This document shows positions 7,614 through 17,099 of a DNA stretch of 63,354 bases, in pieces. Numbering within the stretch: the stretch's first letter is position 1; the number at the start of each line of letters is the position of its first letter. Source of the stretch: Hyphomonadaceae bacterium (GTDB lineage: Bacteria; Pseudomonadota; Alphaproteobacteria; Caulobacterales; Hyphomonadaceae); NCBI GenBank assembly GCA_947478925.1, contig CANJXY010000003.1, forward strand, positions 1-63,354, given 5' to 3'. The translations under genes and the position numbers were made by a program. The notes below the pieces were generated by a model. That model was not told the DNA's origin. It did no database searches and saw only the letters and a program-made list of their open reading frames with translations.

Positions 7614-10600
7614 CTACTCCCAGTAATAAGGCATCTTCTTCGCCGCACCCGGCGCGATCTCGTTCATCGTCACGGGATCATACAATCGCCCGTTGACCAT
7701 GACGCCCGAAATCTTGTCGGAATTACGGATGTCGGTCAGCGGATTGGCGTCCAGCACGACGAGGTCGGCGAGTTTGCCGGCTTCGAGTGAACCGATATCC
7801 TTCTCCATGCCGATCTTGCGAGCCGGCATGATGGTGGCGACCTTCAGGGCATCGAGGGGAGAGAACCCACCGCGCACGAAGGACCACAACTCCCAGTGCG
7901 TGCCCATGCCTTCTTCCTGGCCGTGCGCCCCGATGGTGACGACCACGCCGCGGTCGAACAGCTTCTTTGCTTGCGCCGCCGATTTCGCATCAACAAAATC
8001 CTCGTCCGGCGCCGCCGTTCGCCTCACATTGTTCGGCTGCAGGATATGCGGCGGCACATGCTTCGACAGGATGGGATGACGCCACACATCGGTATGCAGG
8101 CGCCAATAGGGATCGGCTGCGAGGCCGCCATACGTCACCACTAGCGTCGGCGTGTAGGCGACCTTGGTCTGCGCGAAGAAACTGATGACATCCTCGTACA
8201 AGACAAGCTGCGGGATGTTGTGTTCAAGCGCGGTGTTGCCATCACCAATCAGCGCGATGTCCTGCGCAAACAGCGAAGCGCCTTCGGCCACCACCTGGAT
8301 GTTTTCGGCAATGGCGGCCGCAACAACCTGTTGGCGCTGGTTACGACGTGGTTGGTTGTAGTTCTTGATACCCGCCGCACCCTGCACCTTGAGACGATGC
8401 ACATGCGCCCGCGCATCGTCATAGTCTTTGATGTCGTTCAGTGTCCCGCGACTGCGTGCGCCATAGACGATCTCACCCGTCGAAAATGTGCGCGGCCCAA
8501 GGATCAGGCCAGCACGCTGCATCTCCTCCGAGACAAACGCCTCGCTTGCTGCATTCGACGGATCAAACACCGTCGTCACGCCGAGTGCGAGGTGCGCAAT
8601 CGCGCTCCAGTTCTGGTTCGGAATGATGTCATCATCGCCCTGCGGACCATGCGCGTGCGCATCGATCATGCCGGGGATGATGGTTTTGCCCTTGAGATCG
8701 ATCGTACGAACGCCTGCCGGCACCGGCACGGAAGCCGAGGGGCCGACCCGCGTGATGCGGTTGTCGTTGATGATGATCACGCCGTTCTCGATGACGCCGC
8801 CATTGGCGTCGGCCATCGTCACGATGCGCGCATTTGTCAGGACCAGCGTGCCGGTCGGCTTCGCCGACGTCACCGGTATGGACAGATCAACACCCGTTTC
8901 CGGCGGCTTATAAGTCGGCTTTTCACCGTCCTTCGGTGGCGACGTCGGGACCATTGTATCGAGCGAGGCCGAATAGAGTGTCGGGCCTAGGCTCCAGTTC
9001 AACTGGCGCCCCCCATCGGTCCAAGAGAGATACGTCGCACCGCCCTGGCTTGCCTTGACGATAGGCATGGCGGAACCGCCCTTGCCCGCGCCCACGTCCT
9101 GCGGCCCCGCAGCCAGCGGCATGACATAAGCCGCAAAGTTGTCGCGGAACGCCATCATCGCGCCGTCCGGTGAGACTTCGTAACTTGCAACCATCTCGCC
9201 TGAAGCGTGCGTGCGCACGGCCTCGCCATTGAGGTCGGTCGACACCAGCTCGCCGGATTCATCCTTGCCGCGCGTCATGAAGATGCGGTCGTTGGCCGAA
9301 CCGAACTGCGGAGAGCCGCCATCATCCGAGACCTTCGTCATCGCGCCGCCGACTGACGGTACAACATAGACGCCCGGATTATCCGAGCGGAGCTGGGACA
9401 ACAGATAACCCCCCTGTCCTTTCTCGAACACGATGGTTTGCCCATCCGGCGAGAAACGCGGCCTGCGATAGTGGCCCGGCTCCGCCGTTACGACTTTCCC
9501 GCCGCCGCCAGCGGCGGCCAAGGTGCGAATGTGGCCGAGCCCCGCGTCAGTCCACTCGACATAGACCAGCCTCTGCCCATCACGCGACCAAGACGGGAAC
9601 AGCTCCATCTCCTGGCCTTTGGTTTGCGTCAGCCGCGTCGGTGCGCCGCTCGGTAACTGCTTCACATAGAGCTTGCCGAGGCTTTCAAACACAACGCGCT
9701 TGTTGTCCGGCGACACAGTCACAAAACGCGGCATCCTGGTGCGGAACGTATCCGGCGCCACTTCCGTCTTCGGTTGCGGCGGGTCGATCACTATGCGCGT
9801 ATCGTTGACGCGGAAGGGAATGACGTTGCTTCGACCAGCCATGTCCACGCGGCGGATATTGCCACCTGCCCAGAACACGATGGATTTCGAATCCGGCGTC
9901 CAGTCCATGCCGGGATAAAGACCGTTGACCGCCCACGTCTCCTGCTGGTCAGGATCGAGCGTATCATACAGCTTCGTCAGCTGTCCGGAGTCGAGATCCT
10001 TGACGTAAAGCTTGGAGAGGTTTCGCTCACGCCGCACAAATGCGAGCTTCTTGCCATCGGGTGAAGGCGTCGGGCGCGTCGCGCCGCCGGCTCCGTTCAC
10101 CGCGGTGCTGACCTTGCCGGTCGCGAATTCGTATCTTTCGATCTCGAACAGGCTGGTGTTGGAATCCTGCGCGTACTCGAACGTGTTCCCGCGCGAAACG
10201 TTGCGCGTGTAATAAATCGCCTTGCCGTCCGGCGCGTAGACCGGCTCGCCCAGTTCCTTCTGCAGCGCCTCGCTTGCGCGTTTGACCGCGACATACCCAT
10301 CACCGCCGCCGACGTGATAAATCCAGATCTCGCCGGTCCCGAGCGAACGCCCCGTAGTGAAATGCTTGCGTGCTGCGACGAAGCGACCGTCTGGGCTCCA
10401 CGCCGGTTCATTCAGAAGGCGGAACTCTTCCTTGGTCAGCGGCCGCTTGTCGGAGCCATCGACATTCATCACCCAGATATTGTCGCCGCCGCCCCGATCG
10501 CTGGTGAAGGCGATGCGTTTGCCATCCGGCGAGAAGCGCGGCTGCATCTCGAAGGGGATGCCTTCCGCGATCCGCGTGGGCGTTCCGCCGGCAATTGGCA

Positions 10601-10853
10601 TTGTGTAGATGTCGCCTAGCATGTCGAAGGCAATCTCCTTGCCGTCCGGACTTACATCGACATCCATCCACGTGCCTTCATCAACATTGATGTTGACCGT
10701 GCGCGTGGGAAGCGGCGGCGCCGCAACGTCCCATTTGGGCTTTTCGTCCTTGGCGACAGCCCCCGGCGACTGCGGGGTTTCCTGAGCCACCGCCAACGTC
10801 GCTGCCGCAACAAACGCTGCCAGCGCTGCGCCAGCCAACACACGAAAATGCAT
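7614..10853 (-). CDS. Large secreted TolB-like propeller plus amidohydrolase protein
   Basis: A roughly 1079-residue exported enzyme. The start at 10853 (MHFRVLAGAALAAFVAAATL) gives a clean signal peptide with GGAGG seven bases upstream; the track's start adds eight residues. Residues about 50-620 hold many 'FSPDGKRIAFTSDR'-type repeats, a TolB/DPP-like beta-propeller. Residues about 650-1060 form a metal-dependent amidohydrolase: 'GKTIIPGMIDAHAHG' (HxH metal ligands), later 'GAHGQEEGMGTHWELW' and 'GSLEAGKLADLVVLDANPL'. This fusion is a known family in environmental proteobacteria and is presumed to be a periplasmic peptidase or dipeptidase-like hydrolase; the substrate is unknown. It is divergent from an MFS pump. 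Confidence 0.92.
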   Translation of the reverse strand: MHFRVLAGAALAAFVAAATLAVAQETPQSPGAVAKDEKPKWDVAAPPLPTRTVNINVDEGTWMDVDVSPDGKEIAFDMLGDIYTMPIAGGTPTRIAEGIPFEMQPRFSPDGKRIAFTSDRGGGDNIWVMNVDGSDKRPLTKEEFRLLNEPAWSPDGRFVAARKHFTTGRSLGTGEIWIYHVGGGDGYVAVKRASEALQKELGEPVYAPDGKAIYYTRNVSRGNTFEYAQDSNTSLFEIERYEFATGKVSTAVNGAGGATRPTPSPDGKKLAFVRRERNLSKLYVKDLDSGQLTKLYDTLDPDQQETWAVNGLYPGMDWTPDSKSIVFWAGGNIRRVDMAGRSNVIPFRVNDTRIVIDPPQPKTEVAPDTFRTRMPRFVTVSPDNKRVVFESLGKLYVKQLPSGAPTRLTQTKGQEMELFPSWSRDGQRLVYVEWTDAGLGHIRTLAAAGGGGKVVTAEPGHYRRPRFSPDGQTIVFEKGQGGYLLSQLRSDNPGVYVVPSVGGAMTKVSDDGGSPQFGSANDRIFMTRGKDESGELVSTDLNGEAVRTHASGEMVASYEVSPDGAMMAFRDNFAAYVMPLAAGPQDVGAGKGGSAMPIVKASQGGATYLSWTDGGRQLNWSLGPTLYSASLDTMVPTSPPKDGEKPTYKPPETGVDLSIPVTSAKPTGTLVLTNARIVTMADANGGVIENGVIIINDNRITRVGPSASVPVPAGVRTIDLKGKTIIPGMIDAHAHGPQGDDDIIPNQNWSAIAHLALGVTTVFDPSNAASEAFVSEEMQRAGLILGPRTFSTGEIVYGARSRGTLNDIKDYDDARAHVHRLKVQGAAGIKNYNQPRRNQRQQVVAAAIAENIQVVAEGASLFAQDIALIGDGNTALEHNIPQLVLYEDVISFFAQTKVAYTPTLVVTYGGLAADPYWRLHTDVWRHPILSKHVPPHILQPNNVRRTAAPDEDFVDAKSAAQAKKLFDRGVVVTIGAHGQEEGMGTHWELWSFVRGGFSPLDALKVATIMPARKIGMEKDIGSLEAGKLADLVVLDANPLTDIRNSDKISGVMVNGRLYDPVTMNEIAPGAAKKMPYYWE

Positions 10854-11023
10854 GAAACCCCTCCGGCCACTGCGCACAACATAGACCTGCGCCGCGACCC
10901 GACGAAAGAGCTTCGTTCTCCCAAACTTTTAGGTGATCACGCAAGGGCGCGGCCTACCCTTTGGTGAAGAACCTCGCTACACCCCGCGCAATCCTCGACG
11001 TGAGCATTCACCCCGTGTCCGAT

Positions 11024-12283
11024 ATGGCCCAGCAACCGGCGACTGCAGCGCCTGCCCGCCGACTGTCGCTGCCCGAATTCGTTGCGCTGACGGCGATGCT
11101 GATGGCGCTCAATGCGCTCGCGATCGACATCATGCTGCCGGCTCTGCCGCAAATGGGTGCCGACTTCAAAGTGGCCGAGGAAAACGATCGCCAGCTTATC
11201 ATCGTCGCCTACATGCTGGGCTTCGGCGTCTCGCAGCTGTTCTACGGCCCCCTGACCGATCGCTTCGGGCGACGCAGCGTCCTGTTCATCTCACTGTTCT
11301 TCTACATTGTGGCCGCCATCATGTGCGTCTACGCGCCTAACTTTGACCTGTTAATTGCGGCCCGAGCGTTCATGGGCGCCAGCGCGGGCGGCTCGCGCGT
11401 CATTGCCGTCTCGGCGGCGCGCGACCTTTATGTGGGCCGCCAGATGGCCAAAGTAATGTCGCTGGTGATGATCGTGTTCATGTCGGCCCCGATCGTGGCC
11501 CCGTTTTTCGGCCAGCTGATGCTGAAGACCATGAGCTGGCATGGCATCTTCTGGGTTCTCGCCGTGTTCGGCATGGTCATGTTCGTCTGGGTGCTGGTGC
11601 GCATGCCGGAGACGCTGCCCATGGAGCGCCGCGTACCGCTCAACGTGCACACCATGTTCCGCAATTACTGGAAGGTGATCCGCACACGAGAAGCGCTCGG
11701 CTACACCATCGCGTCCGGTCTCCTGTTTGGCGGACTGATGAGTTACATCTCCTCGTCCGAACAACTCTATCACGAAGTCTATGCGACCGGAGACTGGTTC
11801 GCCCTGTGGTTTGCTGGTGCTGCCGTCGCCATGTCGATCTCGAACCTGGTGAACTCGCGCCTCGTCGAACGCATCGGCATGCGCCCGATATCCCATTTCG
11901 CGCTGATTTGCTTCGTGATCGTCAGCATCGTCCACGCCGTCATCGCACTACAAGGGCCGATCCCCTTCCCGCTGTTCTACACGCTAGTGATCCTCGCCTT
12001 CTTCTGCATCGGCTTCCAGGGGCCGAACTACAACGCCATCGCCATGGAGCCACTCGGGGCGCTGGCCGGCTCAGGCGCCGCCCTGATCGGTTTCGCCTCC
12101 TCCTTCGTCTCAGCCTCGATTGGCGGACTTGTGGCGCGCCAGTTCGACGGTACGGTGACGCCAATTTTCATTGGTCACGCCGTCGTTGGCACGCTCGCCC
12201 TGATTACAATCTTCATCACCGAGCGTGGCAAACTGATGAAGGCGCATACGGGGACCGGTCAGGAGCCGATGTCTCCGAAATGA
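11024..12283 (+). CDS. MFS drug-resistance transporter, Bcr/CflA type
   Basis: A multidrug efflux protein of about 419 residues with twelve predicted membrane segments. 'AIDIMLPALPQMGADF' in the first segment and 'GFGVSQLFYGPLTDRFGRR' between TM2 and TM3 are diagnostic of the Bcr/CflA (DHA1) branch. The ORF track starts at a TTG at 10961. I prefer the ATG at 11024 (MAQQPATAAPARR), which leaves a normal short cytoplasmic N-terminus, although neither start has a strong Shine-Dalgarno. It is transcribed away from the propeller-amidohydrolase. Confidence 0.9.
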   Translation: MAQQPATAAPARRLSLPEFVALTAMLMALNALAIDIMLPALPQMGADFKVAEENDRQLIIVAYMLGFGVSQLFYGPLTDRFGRRSVLFISLFFYIVAAIMCVYAPNFDLLIAARAFMGASAGGSRVIAVSAARDLYVGRQMAKVMSLVMIVFMSAPIVAPFFGQLMLKTMSWHGIFWVLAVFGMVMFVWVLVRMPETLPMERRVPLNVHTMFRNYWKVIRTREALGYTIASGLLFGGLMSYISSSEQLYHEVYATGDWFALWFAGAAVAMSISNLVNSRLVERIGMRPISHFALICFVIVSIVHAVIALQGPIPFPLFYTLVILAFFCIGFQGPNYNAIAMEPLGALAGSGAALIGFASSFVSASIGGLVARQFDGTVTPIFIGHAVVGTLALITIFITERGKLMKAHTGTGQEPMSPK

Positions 12284-12334
12284 TTGACACCTCATCCGGG
12301 TACGGCTCACTCGCCACACGCCATGGAGCCGTAC

Positions 12335-13000
12335 ATGATCACCGTCCACCACCTCAATAATTCCCGGTCGCAGCGCGTGCTTTGGCTGCTGGAAGAGTTG
12401 GAAATTCCCTACGCGGTGAAGCGTTACCAGCGTCACGCAAAGACCATGCTTGCCCCACCCGAGCTGAAGGCGATCCATCCACTCGGAAAATCCCCGGTCA
12501 TCACCGACAAGGGACGCCACATCGCCGAGACTGGCGCCATCATCGACTACATCGTCGAGACTTATTCAAACGGCCGCTTGATCCCCGCCAAAGGCACGGA
12601 CGAACACCTGCGCTACACTTATTGGCTGCATTATGCCGAAGGTTCCGCAATGACGCCGCTGTTGCTCAAACTGATCTTCACAGCAATCCCGCAAAACGCG
12701 CCGGGTCTGATACGCGGTCTCGTCAACGGCATCATGAAGACGGCGCAGGCGCGTATCTCCGATCCTCAGATCAAGATGCATGTCGACTACTGGCAGGACG
12801 AGCTCACAAAATTTCAATGGTTCACCGGCGCAAACTTCACCGCCGCCGACATCATGATGAGCTTCCCGCTCGAAGCTGCAGCTCAGCGCGGCGACGCCCG
12901 CTCACGCCCGAAGGTCGCTGCCTTCCTCGACCGCATCCATGCCCGCCCTGGCTACAAGGCGGCACTCGAAAGAGGCGGCCACTACGATTTCGCGAGCTGA
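12335..13000 (+). CDS. Glutathione S-transferase family protein
   Basis: A 221-residue cytosolic GST. The N-terminal thioredoxin fold starts 'MITVHHLNNSRSQRVLWLLE', with Ser at the catalytic position and 'ETGAIIDYI' as the glutathione gamma-Glu contact. The C-terminal helical domain ends 'ALERGGHYDF'. GGAG lies seven bases upstream of the ATG at 12335, which is preferred to the upstream start in the track. The sequence resembles the GST branch related to yeast Gtt1. The LysE-family gene follows almost without a gap. The substrate is unknown. Confidence 0.92.
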   Translation: MITVHHLNNSRSQRVLWLLEELEIPYAVKRYQRHAKTMLAPPELKAIHPLGKSPVITDKGRHIAETGAIIDYIVETYSNGRLIPAKGTDEHLRYTYWLHYAEGSAMTPLLLKLIFTAIPQNAPGLIRGLVNGIMKTAQARISDPQIKMHVDYWQDELTKFQWFTGANFTAADIMMSFPLEAAAQRGDARSRPKVAAFLDRIHARPGYKAALERGGHYDFAS

Positions 13001-13004
13001 TCCT

Positions 13005-13613
13005 GTGCAGGCGAGTTATGCAGAATTCCTGGTCGCCGCCATCGTTATGGAGATCACGCCCGGACCGAACATGACGTGGCTTGCACTCTTGTCGGCGCGC
13101 GAAGGGCGGGCCGCCGGCCTGATGGCCGTGGCCGGCATAGCATCCGGCCTTGCGATGCTTTCGCTGATTGCCGCAACTGGCGCGGCTGCACTAATCATCG
13201 CATGGCCCGCGCTTTACGAGTTCCTGCGCTGGGGCGGTGTACTCTTTCTTCTCTTCCTCGCCCTGGAAGCCTGGAACGGCGAGAAAGACGACGGCTCTCG
13301 GGGCGTAGCGGGAAGGCACTTCAGGCGCGGACTGTTCGTCAACCTCCTGAACCCCAAGGCGGCGGCCGTGTATCTGGTGATGATCCCGAGCTTTGCCGGC
13401 GCTTCAACTGCTGACGCTGGCGCCATCGCATTGATGACGGTCATCTATCTCGCCATCGCGACCGCCGCGCACACGCTTATCGTTGTCTTTGCAGCTACCT
13501 TCCAGAAGGCGCTCGCCGACCCGCGTCGCGAGGTCATTGTGCGTCGTATCTTTGCGGTGACACTCGCTGGTATCGCAATCTGGCTTGCAGCTACCAGCGG
13601 ACGCGCGAGCTGA
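13005..13613 (+). CDS. LysE/RhtB-family amino-acid exporter
   Basis: A 202-residue inner-membrane protein with six predicted membrane segments and the family signature 'VMEITPGPNMTWLALLSARE'. The likely start is a GTG at 13005, four bases after the GST stop; the track's start lies inside the GST gene. The family exports small amino acids or homoserine-type compounds; the specificity cannot be read from the sequence. It converges on rlmJ with two bases between the stops. A second LysE-family gene lies at 19814-20452, also adjacent to a GST gene. Confidence 0.88.
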   Translation: MQASYAEFLVAAIVMEITPGPNMTWLALLSAREGRAAGLMAVAGIASGLAMLSLIAATGAAALIIAWPALYEFLRWGGVLFLLFLALEAWNGEKDDGSRGVAGRHFRRGLFVNLLNPKAAAVYLVMIPSFAGASTADAGAIALMTVIYLAIATAAHTLIVVFAATFQKALADPRREVIVRRIFAVTLAGIAIWLAATSGRAS

Positions 13614-13615
13614 CG

Positions 13616-14503
13616 TCACGATGCCATTGCCGGGCTCTCCACGCGCCAGCCCGCGCCCGCCCCCTGCTTCATCTGCTCGCATAGCCACGGCATGGCAGCG
13701 CGCAGGTGCTCGGCGACGCCGAATGGCGCGTTGGCAATCACGACGCCGGCGCCCGACAGCGGACCTTCTCCGATCTCACGCACCCACAGGTCCACCGCGA
13801 GGATTTTCTCCGGCGCAAGCCCGCCATCCTCGATCAGCATGGAGGCAAGCTCAGCGTCAAAATCGGCAACCGCCGCAACATCTTTGACAGGACGCCAGAA
13901 CACATAAACGCCCTGTGGCCAGCGCTTTAGCGCGCCGCGTGCGGCTTTCAGCATCCAGTCGAAGTCCGCCTTGCGTGCGCCCTGTGCCACTTCGAATGGC
14001 GGATCGACCAGCACCAGCCCGCGTCGCTCCGGCGGAGGCAGATAGGCGGGCAGTGCCTCGAACCCGTCCCGCTGTTCGATCTTCATGCGCTTGTCGCGCC
14101 CCATTGCCTCCCGCAACAATTGCGCGCTCGGTTCATGCAGTTCGCACAGGCGGATCGCATCGAGGTCGCGGAGCATGCGCGAGGCGATCATCGGCGAGCC
14201 CGGATAGTGCCGCAGCCCGGCCGCATTCATGCCCTGGATCACATTCAGCCACGGCGCCAAAGCAGCGCGTACATCGTCAGGGGCACTGCGCTCTGCATTC
14301 CACACGCGCCCCACGCCATCCTTCCATTCCGGACTGCGTTCGGCCTCGTCGCCTTCGAGATCGTACGCGCCGATGCCCGCGTGCGTGTCGAAATAGCGAT
14401 ACGGTGCTGGCTTGGCGTTGAGCCGGTCAAGACACAGCGCCAGCACCACGTGCTTCACCACGTCTGCAAAGTTGCCGGCATGAAAGGCGTGGCGGTAATT
14501 CAG
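13616..14503 (-). CDS. rlmJ: 23S rRNA (adenine2030-N6)-methyltransferase RlmJ, apparent CTG start
   Basis: A 295-residue SAM-dependent methyltransferase acting on 23S rRNA A2030. 'LVLVDPPFE' is the N6-adenine DPPF catalytic motif and 'RYFDTHAGIGAYDL' the SAM site. The family N-terminus MLxYRHAFHAGNxADVxKH is fully encoded here as LNYRHAFHAGNFADVVKHVV, but begins with CTG at 14501-14503. GGAG lies six bases upstream of that CTG, and an in-frame TGA occurs seven codons before it. The track's GTG start at 14461 would remove the conserved RHAFHAGN segment. A CTG start is therefore the best reading. Confidence 0.93.
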   Translation of the reverse strand: MNYRHAFHAGNFADVVKHVVLALCLDRLNAKPAPYRYFDTHAGIGAYDLEGDEAERSPEWKDGVGRVWNAERSAPDDVRAALAPWLNVIQGMNAAGLRHYPGSPMIASRMLRDLDAIRLCELHEPSAQLLREAMGRDKRMKIEQRDGFEALPAYLPPPERRGLVLVDPPFEVAQGARKADFDWMLKAARGALKRWPQGVYVFWRPVKDVAAVADFDAELASMLIEDGGLAPEKILAVDLWVREIGEGPLSGAGVVIANAPFGVAEHLRAAMPWLCEQMKQGAGAGWRVESPAMAS

Positions 14504-14614
14504 GTTACGCTCCGGCTCTGGTCACACAGTTATTATCCGCCTCACACGGAAGCAGCTTGTGTAACCCAACGTACATCCCATGTGTCCTCCATAACTGTCC
14601 ACAGGGAGCAACGC

Positions 14615-14965
14615 GTGCCGCTTTTCCTATGCCCGAACGACAACTCGCAAATGCAGAAGATCACGCGCGAGGGCGTCGACATCGACATATGCCCGTCGTG
14701 CAAGGGCGTGTGGCTCGATCGGGGCGAACTCGACAAGCTGCTGGTGGCCGAGCGCGCTGAATCCGAAAAGGCCGTGCAGGCCCACCGACGCTTCCAGAGC
14801 GAAGTGCAAAGCTTCGAGCGTGACCCCGATGGCTGGAAGCGCAGCCACAAGTATGACGATAGCCAGAAGCGCTATCGCTACGACGGTGATGATGATGAGG
14901 ACGACCGCCGTGATGGTCGACGCAAGCGCCGTGGCGGGTTCGACCTGTTCGATATCTTCGACTAG
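14615..14965 (+). CDS. Small zinc-ribbon (TFIIB-type) protein
   Basis: A 116-residue protein. Residues 1-40 ('FLCPNDNSQMQKITREGVDI' then 'CPSCKGVWLDRGELDKLL') form a zf-TFIIB zinc ribbon common in alphaproteobacteria; the first half-site is C-x2-D rather than C-x2-C. The C-terminal half is very charged (DDDEDDRRDGRRKRRGG) and probably disordered. The GTG start at 14615 has GGGAG six bases upstream; the longer track ORF reads through the rlmJ promoter region. The function is unknown; nucleic-acid or metal binding is inference. Confidence 0.85.
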   Translation: MPLFLCPNDNSQMQKITREGVDIDICPSCKGVWLDRGELDKLLVAERAESEKAVQAHRRFQSEVQSFERDPDGWKRSHKYDDSQKRYRYDGDDDEDDRRDGRRKRRGGFDLFDIFD

Positions 14966-14971
14966 CGAACG

Positions 14972-15742
14972 CTAATCCCCGAACCCCGGATCGGTGTGTT
15001 CGCGGTTGAAGCCCAGCCGTCCGACAATCGTGTTGGCGCCGCCCAAGCTCGCGGCGCCACCCGCCATCGGCGTTCCCACACCCCTGTCGCCGGCCGAACC
15101 CGGCGGCGCCTTGCCGACGCCGCGTGTGCCGATCGAGGAGATCCACTCGCCGCCCTCGCACCCGACGCGTATCGTACATTTTGGCATGAACTCACCGAAA
15201 TATTGCGCGAGCTGTTCCTTTGGCCGGGCCATCGCCGAGTCCATCCGTCCGGTGCGTTTGGCCAGTTCACGCCCCGCGCACTCGCGCGCCTTTGGGCCGA
15301 TTGTCGCCACGCACGGATCATCGCCCATCAGGCTGGCGAGCCCCTGCGCAACACCTGGCTGCGCCTGCGAGGACGGTGGGACATAGAACGTGTCATCATC
15401 TGCGGACGCCGCTCCCCTGTCCGCGGGCGCGGTCGGCGCATTCGCCCTGCGCCTGTCTGCAGGCAGGGTCGGTGCAGATCGGGTTGGCGTTGCGTCTGGC
15501 TTCGCGTGCGGCGGGGGGGTCACCCCAGCTTCCACCGGCTGCTCGGGCAGCTGGACCAGCTCGACCGACATGAACCGCGTTGACGGCTTATGGTTCGGCG
15601 CATTCTCAGCCGTGACGCCTGTCATCATACCGGCGATCAGCGCGACAACGGCAAGGTGCGCCACAACAGAACCAGCGGCCGGCGCATGTCTGCGCCAACC
15701 GGGCCGGTCAACCAGTTGCTGTATTCGCTCCAGCCAGCTCAT
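14972..15742 (-). CDS. TonB-N-terminus-like membrane protein of unknown function
   Basis: A 256-residue protein with one membrane segment near residues 24-43 (SVVAHLAVVALIAGMMTG), followed by 'MSVELVQLPEQPVEAG' and a Pro/Ala-rich stretch. This resembles the N-terminus of TonB-like energy transducers. The C-terminal half, however, has four cysteines ('DDPCVATIGPKARECAGREL', 'MPKCTIRVGCEGGEW') and no recognisable TonB C-terminal domain. It probably lies in the periplasm with possible disulfides. It is 57 bases downstream of clpP on the same strand. Confidence 0.7.
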   Translation of the reverse strand: MSWLERIQQLVDRPGWRRHAPAAGSVVAHLAVVALIAGMMTGVTAENAPNHKPSTRFMSVELVQLPEQPVEAGVTPPPHAKPDATPTRSAPTLPADRRRANAPTAPADRGAASADDDTFYVPPSSQAQPGVAQGLASLMGDDPCVATIGPKARECAGRELAKRTGRMDSAMARPKEQLAQYFGEFMPKCTIRVGCEGGEWISSIGTRGVGKAPPGSAGDRGVGTPMAGGAASLGGANTIVGRLGFNREHTDPGFGD

Positions 15743-15799
15743 GGTCGGAGACTATGCCCCCAGACCTACCCCTGATGGAACGATGAAATCCGCCTGCGA

Positions 15800-16423
15800 T
15801 CAGAGGATTTCGGCGTGGGACGTCACAATCTTGCCCACAAGACCGTAGGCTACGGCCTCTTCCGCGCTCATCCAGTGGTCGCGATCCGTATCCTTCTTGA
15901 TCCGCTCGACCGTCTGGCCAGTCGCTGCAGCGAAGATCTTGTTCAGGCGCTCGCGCATCTTGATAATCTCGCGCGCCTGGATCTCCACATCGGAGGCTTG
16001 GCCACCGACGCCGCCACGGGGTTCGTGCAGCAGGAAGCGGGTGTTGGGCAGGCAAAAGCGGTTCTCTTTCTTCCCCGCCGAATAGATCAGCGCGCCCGCC
16101 GAGGCGCACCAGCCCGTGCCGAGAATCTTCACCGGGGCGCGCACGAACTTGATCATGTCGTGGATCATGTCGCCGCTCTCGACGTGGCCGCCGGGCGAGG
16201 ACAGCACCAGCAGGATCGGCTTGTCGCTCACTGCCGAATAGGCCAGCAGCTGCGCCGATACCGAACGCGCGATCTTGTCGTTGATGTCGCCGGTGAGGAG
16301 GATGGTGCGCGAATCGAAAAGTGCCTTTTCCATCATCGACGAGGCGGCTTCCTCTTTCTTGCCCTCGGGGGCTTCGTCTTCGTCATCCTCGTCGAGATGG
16401 AAGAATTCGGGGCGATTCGTCAT
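15800..16423 (-). CDS. clpP: ClpP-family serine protease
   Basis: A 207-residue proteolytic subunit of the Clp type. The Ser nucleophile lies in '[14 protein letters not shown]', His in '[20 protein letters not shown]' and Asp in '[19 protein letters not shown]', so the triad is intact. The N-terminus has an unusual acidic extension ([16 protein letters not shown]) before the ClpP core. The ATG at 16423 has GGAG six bases upstream; the track's longer start is not supported. There is no clpX, tig or lon nearby, so this is probably a second, stand-alone ClpP paralogue rather than the main one. Confidence 0.88.
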   Translation of the reverse strand: MTNRPEFFHLDEDDEDEAPEGKKEEAASSMMEKALFDSRTILLTGDINDKIARSVSAQLLAYSAVSDKPILLVLSSPGGHVESGDMIHDMIKFVRAPVKILGTGWCASAGALIYSAGKKENRFCLPNTRFLLHEPRGGVGGQASDVEIQAREIIKMRERLNKIFAAATGQTVERIKKDTDRDHWMSAEEAVAYGLVGKIVTSHAEIL

Positions 16424-17099
16424 GGAAACTCCAATTGGTCGTGCCCGCCATAGGTGGCGTTCCGGGCGCGTCGGGTCAATGGCTGGGGGGCCGCCAACCG
16501 GCTGCCAAGCTGCACCAGCGTGCGTTCCGGAAAGGTAAAAATCCGCCGATTCCCAGCAAACCAGCACCGGGCGCGTTTTTTGCGCCGCCGGGTTGGTGGT
16601 AACTGGTTGGGATACATAGCCGGCCCAGCTAACCGCCATGCTCCACAAGCTGTCGTTCCCCCTTCATGCGGGATGGCAAGGTTCTCGTCGCTCGCTGACA
16701 CGCCATGCCCGGTCGCCCATGGGTGTAGCCCTGCCGCCTGATTGGCCCAGGCGTCATCTTGGAGCGTGATAAATCGGGGGGCCAATGGACCGCAGTTGTG
16801 ATCGTGGAATTCAAGAAGACCGCCAGCGCCGTACGCAACGGATCAGACATGTTTCCAGCGGACGCGCGGCGTCTCCGCCAAGCCAAACGCTCGGACATGC
16901 GTGCCTTCATCACCGCTCCCAGCAAGGAGGCTTGTAGCCGGTAAGGTTGGTCCCTCAGGCGCTTTGGCTGGCCAGGTTCACTCAACACATGGCAAAAACG
17001 CGGGGCAAGGCAGTTCCCTAAGTCGTTCGATCCGCGCTGACACCGGGTTTGATTTAGGTTGTTACCTGCCCCTGGACCCAAGCATCGCTGGGCTTCTCG
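16424..17099. other. 676-base intergenic stretch, no convincing gene
   Basis: It lies between the 3' end of apt and the 5' end of clpP. ORFs of 61-150 codons on both strands have no recognisable domain. I looked for tmRNA, SRP RNA and RNase P RNA core motifs and found none. The clpP promoter must lie within it. It may be a decayed gene or hold an unrecognised RNA. Confidence 0.5.

Noticed and set aside
8220-8990. 256-codon plus-strand ORF opposite the amidohydrolase
   Set aside because: Arg/His-rich composition typical of antisense shadow; the minus strand carries clear propeller and amidohydrolase motifs.
16629-17081. 150-codon minus-strand ORF
   Set aside because: No domain, mixed low-information composition and competing ORFs on the other strand; not supported as a gene.
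16424-17099. Possible tmRNA, SRP RNA or RNase P RNA in the large gap
   Set aside because: No tag-peptide coding, no SRP GGAAG/AGCAG core and no RNase P GAGGAAAGTC block on either strand.
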